NCBI GenBank assembly: GCA_029210565.1
Contig: JARGFQ010000007.1
Location: 1-64,000, forward strand
Direction: 5' to 3'
DNA from: Bacteroidales bacterium
Lineage (GTDB): Bacteria > Bacteroidota > Bacteroidia > Bacteroidales > VadinHA17
Length of the DNA: 64,000 nucleotides
Shown here: positions 59,768 to 64,000 of the stretch, piece after piece
Layout: each line of letters starts with the position of its first letter
How positions within the stretch are numbered: the stretch's first letter is position 1
The notes under the pieces: generated by a model
The model's database searches: none
What the model saw: the letters and a program-made list of their open reading frames with translations, nothing else
What the model was told of the DNA's origin: nothing
Position numbers and translations under genes: made by a program

Positions 59768-62700
59768 TTATTTGGATTTGTAAAGAAGAGTTACATCTCC
59801 TGCCATGTTAAAAGGCTCACCGTTGGTAAAGGTGCCGGTACATCTCCAGACATATACATCCTGCTTGGCAAGCTGCCCCTTGAAATATCCATCCCATCCC
59901 TTCATTATATCGTCGCTTTCATAGATGAGCGTACCCCACCGGTTGAATATCTCCAGGTGATATAATTCGACACCCTCCCAGTGAGGATGAAAGATATTAT
60001 TCAGTGCCGGTTCGCTCAGGCTGTAGTATCCGTCATTGGGGCCAGTCATATCCGGAGTGAAGGCATTGGGGAAGATTATCAGCCCTTTGCCAACCACGGT
60101 TACGGCATCAGGTTTGACCAGTCGGCCGGTGCATCCGTGTTCTGTCCATACATCAAGAGAGATGTCATAGACACCGGTAGCTGTGTAGAGATGCTCTGGA
60201 TTGATATCGGTAGAGGTGTTTCCGTCGCCAAAGTTCCACAGGAACGTCACTCCATTCTCAGAAAGGTTGTACAGCTTTATCTTCTGATCCGGCAGCATCA
60301 CCAGTTCCGGGGCTACCCTGAAATCGACCTTCGGACCAGGATAAACTTCCACCTGTCTGTATGAGTAATCGATTCCTCCCTGGCCTGTAACTGTCAGTTT
60401 CACATTGTAAATCCCGTTAGCGGCAAATGTATGTGACGGTTCGAATTCTGAAGAGCTTGTCCCGTCATCAAATTCCCACAGGAAGGTGTCTCCGTATAGC
60501 GAGTTATTCCTGAACTGGACGGTGAGAGGCTCACACCCCGCAAAGACAGTATCGAATGCTGCGACAGGGGGTCCGGGGAAGATGCGGATCAGATGTGACA
60601 CAGTATCATAACAGTGTTCAGAGGATACATAAAGTGTAATGTCATATTCGCCCCAGGTTGAATAGGTATGAGGCGCCGGATCCTTTTCGGCTGTTGTGAA
60701 TCCGTCATTCAAATCCCATGAATAGGACCACGTGCCCGGACTGGTCAGGTTGTCCAGGGTGACGGTGGATGACGGATATACCTGGTGGCCGGGCAGGGCG
60801 GCAAACTCTGCTTTTGGCTGCGGGTATACATATACGGTGTCTGGTTTTGCATCTATGCAGCCGTATCGTGAGACAGAAGTCAGGGATACATAATAGGAAA
60901 CATCATCAGGTGTAAAATTGAAATAATAATGTGTCGGATTCATGACAGAGGTTCCTGATCCGTCGCCAAAATCCCAGTAGTACGTTTCCCCAAGCACGGA
61001 CTCGTTGGTGAAATAGCTTGTCAGCGGACTGCAGCCTTCGTTATTGAGGCTGAAATCCGCCACTGTTGCCGGGTAAACACTTATGCTTTGCCGGCTTGAA
61101 TCAATGCAGCCATAATCTGACCGTGCAATCAGTGAGATATTATAGGTGACAATATCGGCTGTAAAGTTATTGTAAAGATGATTCACGGCAAGAACGGTGT
61201 CGGTCTCAAGAGTATTGCCGTCACCGAAGTTCCATGTGTAGTGATCGGCATTGATGCTTGAATTGGTAAAGAGAACATCGAAAGGAGGACATTGAATAAT
61301 CTCATCCGTTGCAAATATTGCCTTTGGCTTCGGATGGATAGTGATCTCAGCGGTAATCTCGCTCGTGCAATTGAAGATGGAAACGGTTGTCAGGCGTACC
61401 TGCCTGACAATAACTGTATCTGTAAAGTTGGTGAAGGTATGGCCCGGTGAATCATCGCTGCTTGATGACCCGTCACCGAAATCCCATGAGTAGGTATAGC
61501 CTCCGCTGCTTTGGTTGCCGAAACTGACCTCCAGGGGATGACAGCCTTCGGTCTGACTGGCACTGAAGTCCGCAATCACATCAGGCAGCACCGTAACGGT
61601 TCTCGTCATTTCACTTGTACACCCTGCGAAGTTTTCGGCAACCAGTGTTATCACGTAGTTCCTGCTGTTACTGAAATCCGTATTCACAAAGCGGTGAACA
61701 AAAGGGTCCTTATTATAGGTGACAGTATCAGTCCCGTCGCCAAAATTCCACCTGAACACTGTAGTCTGGAATGATGAATTATAAAATGTCACGTCAAAAG
61801 GGTTACAGTTCTGCTGAACGGGGATCGTAAATTCTGCACGGGTATACGGATGGACCATTATTTTTGCCGAAGCAGTATCCGAACAATCATTACCCGGCGA
61901 AAGTGTGGTAAGGATCACCGTATAGGTTGTGTCGGTGCTGCCGTTGTTGAGGAAGGTGTGTGTCGGGTGTTGCAGGCTTGAGGTCGTCCCGTCACCGAAA
62001 TCCCAGATGAAAACCTGTCCTCCTTCTGTCAGGTTGGTGAAGTCAACGGTTAGAGGATGGCATCCTGCTGCCGGTGAGGCGGAAAAGCTTGTCCGGATGT
62101 CAGGATAGACGGTTATCTGCCTTCTTGCCTCACTCGAGCACCCCGCCTCATTCTGTGCAGTGAGTATTATTTCAAATACCCTGTTGTTATCAGGATCGGT
62201 ATTAAAAAAAGTATGAGTAACCGGACTGAGGTCGGTGGTCACGGTATCTGTTCCGTCGCCGAAGTCCCAGTGATAGCTCGTCCCGCCGATTGATATGTTT
62301 TCCATTGTTACCTCGAAGGGATTGCAGTCGATCACATCCGGCACGGTGAATGCAGCTACTGTCTGGGGATGGACGGTCACTGGCCAAGAGACCGACATGA
62401 CGCACTCGCCGTCGGCGGTAGAGGTAGTGAGCCGTACTGTGTATACGGAATCAGCCATGCCGAAGTTGGTAAAGGTATGGACAGGTGAAGGCTCGACAGC
62501 GGAGGATCCGTCACCGAAGTCCCAGAAGTAATTCACCGCATTCAGTGAAAGGTCTGTAAATGTAACCGTCAGGGGATGACAACCTTCGAAGTTATCGGCT
62601 GTAAAGTTGGCGGTTATTTCAGGATGGACAGTGATATGAACAATCATTGTATCGGTACATCCTTCATCATTCCTGACAATCAGCTGCAGGGGATATACAA

Positions 62701-64000
62701 CGGTTGAACTGCCGGTATTCAGGTAAAGGTGATCAAAGGTGGGTTCGCTGGTGTTGGAGACCGGGCTGCCGTCACCAAAATCCCAGAAGTACTGGTCAGC
62801 CCCGATTGACTGGTCGTCTATGGTTATTATGAACGGATGGCAGCCGACTATATCGTTTACTGCAAAGGCGGCCTCGACGTAGGGATGCACGAGTATGTCA
62901 TGGTATGCGGTGTCCCTGCAGAACTCCGCTGACGTAGCAATGAGGGTGACGGTATAGGTGGTGTCATGACCGGTCATATTCCTGTCATAGAGGTGTACGG
63001 GATTAGCCTCTATGGAGGTTCCTCCGTCGCCGAAATCCCAGTAATAATCCACTGCTCCGGTTGAGCTGTTCAGGAACTCAACCTCGAAGGGGGAGCATCC
63101 CTCGAACCGGTCAGGCACAAAGGAGGCATTTATTTCAGGGAAGACCAGCACGTCACGCATAATCTCATCGACACATCCCTCTTCATTTTCAACCCTTAGT
63201 CTTATGGTATATGTCACCGGTATGGTGTCATTGTTTACGTAGACCTTTGATATCTGAGGCCCCATCGATGTCGAGTAGGTGCCGTCGCCGAAATCCCAGT
63301 AATAGAAATCAGCTCCGTAAGACTGGTCGGTAATGAGAATCTGGTGCGGGGTGCAGGCAAATACTGTGTCGAAGACGAAGTTGGCCTCAATATAGGGCAT
63401 CACCGTGACGGTGTGCGTGGATGTATCGCGGCAGTAATAGGGTGAGATGGCAATGAGGCGTGTCTCATAGACAATGCTGTCAGGGCCGAACAGGTTTCTG
63501 AATGTATGCTGGGGATTCTCGTCAATAGAAGATCCTCCATCGCCAAATTCCCAGTACCAGGTGTCGGTATTACCGGAAGAATTATTTACGAACTGTACAG
63601 GCAGCGGATCGCATCCTCTGTCTGCACCGTCGATTGAAAATTCGGAATAGATCTCCGGAAACACAACAATCGTTTTTGTAAAGATGTCAGCACAACCGCT
63701 TTCATTCTTGATAAGGAGTGTCACTGTGTCAATGAGCGGGGCGTCTGTAGTGTTTACATAGGTATGTGTGATAGAAAACGGCTCCGGGTAATTCGGCGGC
63801 GGCGGATAGGGTGTCGCAGGATTTAGGTCGTACCTGATCAGGTTGCCGTCAATTTCATATTGCCATGAATATGCTGCGACAGACTGATCGTCGAAACGGA
63901 CCTCCAGTGGTGAACAACCCGATGAGACATTGGTCTGGAAAAATGCCACGACCGGCGGTGAGACGAGTATTGTTAGAAGTATGCTGTCGGTGTTACAGGC
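59768..64000 (-). CDS. Giant PKD-repeat protein with type-B T9SS sorting domain, 5'-partial
   Basis: The frame is open to the right edge of the window (the true start lies beyond it); at least 1410 residues are visible. About 15 PKD-like domains of 80-95 residues follow each other, most with the core 'WDFGDG' or a variant and a Cys-Pro-type start ('GCHPLTV', 'GCSPFEV', 'DCNPFEV'). The last 100 residues are a gliding-motility-associated C-terminal domain: 'IFPNAFTPDMTGPND', 'LEIFNRWGTLIYESDD', 'WDGYFKG', 'DVYVWRCTGTF'. That is the type-B signal for secretion by the type IX system and probably surface attachment. Likely an adhesin or surface scaffold. No catalytic domain is visible in the part present. 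Confidence 0.93.
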   Translation of the reverse strand, partial: ACNTDSILLTILVSPPVVAFFQTNVSSGCSPLEVRFDDQSVAAYSWQYEIDGNLIRYDLNPATPYPPPPNYPEPFSITHTYVNTTDAPLIDTVTLLIKNESGCADIFTKTIVVFPEIYSEFSIDGADRGCDPLPVQFVNNSSGNTDTWYWEFGDGGSSIDENPQHTFRNLFGPDSIVYETRLIAISPYYCRDTSTHTVTVMPYIEANFVFDTVFACTPHQILITDQSYGADFYYWDFGDGTYSTSMGPQISKVYVNNDTIPVTYTIRLRVENEEGCVDEIMRDVLVFPEINASFVPDRFEGCSPFEVEFLNSSTGAVDYYWDFGDGGTSIEANPVHLYDRNMTGHDTTYTVTLIATSAEFCRDTAYHDILVHPYVEAAFAVNDIVGCHPFIITIDDQSIGADQYFWDFGDGSPVSNTSEPTFDHLYLNTGSSTVVYPLQLIVRNDEGCTDTMIVHITVHPEITANFTADNFEGCHPLTVTFTDLSLNAVNYFWDFGDGSSAVEPSPVHTFTNFGMADSVYTVRLTTSTADGECVMSVSWPVTVHPQTVAAFTVPDVIDCNPFEVTMENISIGGTSYHWDFGDGTDTVTTDLSPVTHTFFNTDPDNNRVFEIILTAQNEAGCSSEARRQITVYPDIRTSFSASPAAGCHPLTVDFTNLTEGGQVFIWDFGDGTTSSLQHPTHTFLNNGSTDTTYTVILTTLSPGNDCSDTASAKIMVHPYTRAEFTIPVQQNCNPFDVTFYNSSFQTTVFRWNFGDGTDTVTYNKDPFVHRFVNTDFSNSRNYVITLVAENFAGCTSEMTRTVTVLPDVIADFSASQTEGCHPLEVSFGNQSSGGYTYSWDFGDGSSSSDDSPGHTFTNFTDTVIVRQVRLTTVSIFNCTSEITAEITIHPKPKAIFATDEIIQCPPFDVLFTNSSINADHYTWNFGDGNTLETDTVLAVNHLYNNFTADIVTYNISLIARSDYGCIDSSRQSISVYPATVADFSLNNEGCSPLTSYFTNESVLGETYYWDFGDGSGTSVMNPTHYYFNFTPDDVSYYVSLTSVSRYGCIDAKPDTVYVYPQPKAEFAALPGHQVYPSSTVTLDNLTSPGTWSYSWDLNDGFTTAEKDPAPHTYSTWGEYDITLYVSSEHCYDTVSHLIRIFPGPPVAAFDTVFAGCEPLTVQFRNNSLYGDTFLWEFDDGTSSSEFEPSHTFAANGIYNVKLTVTGQGGIDYSYRQVEVYPGPKVDFRVAPELVMLPDQKIKLYNLSENGVTFLWNFGDGNTSTDINPEHLYTATGVYDISLDVWTEHGCTGRLVKPDAVTVVGKGLIIFPNAFTPDMTGPNDGYYSLSEPALNNIFHPHWEGVELYHLEIFNRWGTLIYESDDIMKGWDGYFKGQLAKQDVYVWRCTGTFTNGEPFNMAGDVTLLYKSK
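60150..63949 (-). repeat. Array of about 15 PKD-domain repeats (roughly 260 nt each)
   Basis: Internal repeats of the gene above. The periodic 'F.W.FGDG' codons and the Cys that opens each unit mark the period. DNA similarity between units is moderate, so this is an old array, not a recent expansion; the two units before the C-terminal domain ('SWDLNDGF', 'WEFDDGTS') are more diverged. Confidence 0.75.

Noticed and set aside
1..64000. CRISPR arrays, tRNA and rRNA genes
   Set aside because: I found no regular spacer-repeat pattern and no tRNA cloverleaf or rRNA-like segment in the intergenic regions; the only periodic arrays are the protein-coded PKD and TPR repeats.

Overview
The window looks like a chromosomal segment of a free-living or environmental member of the Bacteroidota (Bacteroidales/Marinilabiliales-like; the exact taxon cannot be fixed by eye). 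The signs are a TonB-dependent receptor with an N-terminal carboxypeptidase-regulatory domain, a giant PKD-repeat protein ending in a type-B type IX secretion (gliding-motility-type) sorting domain, many short lipoprotein signals, a GH3/esterase polysaccharide pair, and promoters that match the Bacteroidetes TTTG / TAnnTTTG pattern rather than E. coli sigma70.

Layout. 0-9 kb: the tail of an IS256-type transposase, a small diheme lipoprotein, an SGNH lipase plus kynureninase, a GH3 glycosidase plus CE1-like esterase (probable xylan or hemicellulose use) and a secreted protein. 9-16 kb: a 5' fossil of a TIR gene, a subtilisin-like lipoprotein, the first intact TIR-TPR gene, an AAA ATPase and a NodB-like lipoprotein. 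16-24 kb: a TonB receptor with a beta-helix lipoprotein partner, a second kynureninase carrying a 21-codon relic of the SGNH gene in front of it, and a Fic protein. 24-35 kb: two bicistronic TIR operons separated by a broken saccharopine-dehydrogenase-like gene. 35-43 kb: a sulfur island (split YeeE/YedE transporter, rhodaneses), a CPBP protein, and a small protein plus B12/radical-SAM enzyme directly downstream of another TIR gene. 43-53 kb: three more TIR genes, then a tandem-RyR/SpoIIE phosphatase and a SiaC-like protein. 53-64 kb: a TerB-ABC exporter fusion, a prolyl oligopeptidase, small secreted proteins and the PKD/T9SS giant, which runs off the right edge.

The most striking content is a locally expanded family of eight full-length paralogues plus one fossil, all on the minus strand. 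Each has an N-terminal TIR domain that is highly conserved among the copies (including a W-x-x-E at residues 93-96 where TIR NADases carry their catalytic glutamate), a shared linker, one transmembrane helix, and then a variable C-terminal half: TolB-like plus TPR repeats in seven, PEGA + SUMF1/FGE + alpha/beta-hydrolase in one. Such C-terminal halves are better known behind Ser/Thr kinases or adenylate cyclases, so these look like membrane receptors in which the signalling head has been replaced by TIR. Seven of the nine loci carry a recognisable promoter of one of two types: TAATTTTG (one with a mutated -33 box) or TAACTTTA, each 20 bp from the -33 position. Nearby lie a RyR/SpoIIE phosphatase with a SiaC-type partner and a TerB-ABC exporter, which could be a partner-switching and export arm, although that link is inferred from position only.
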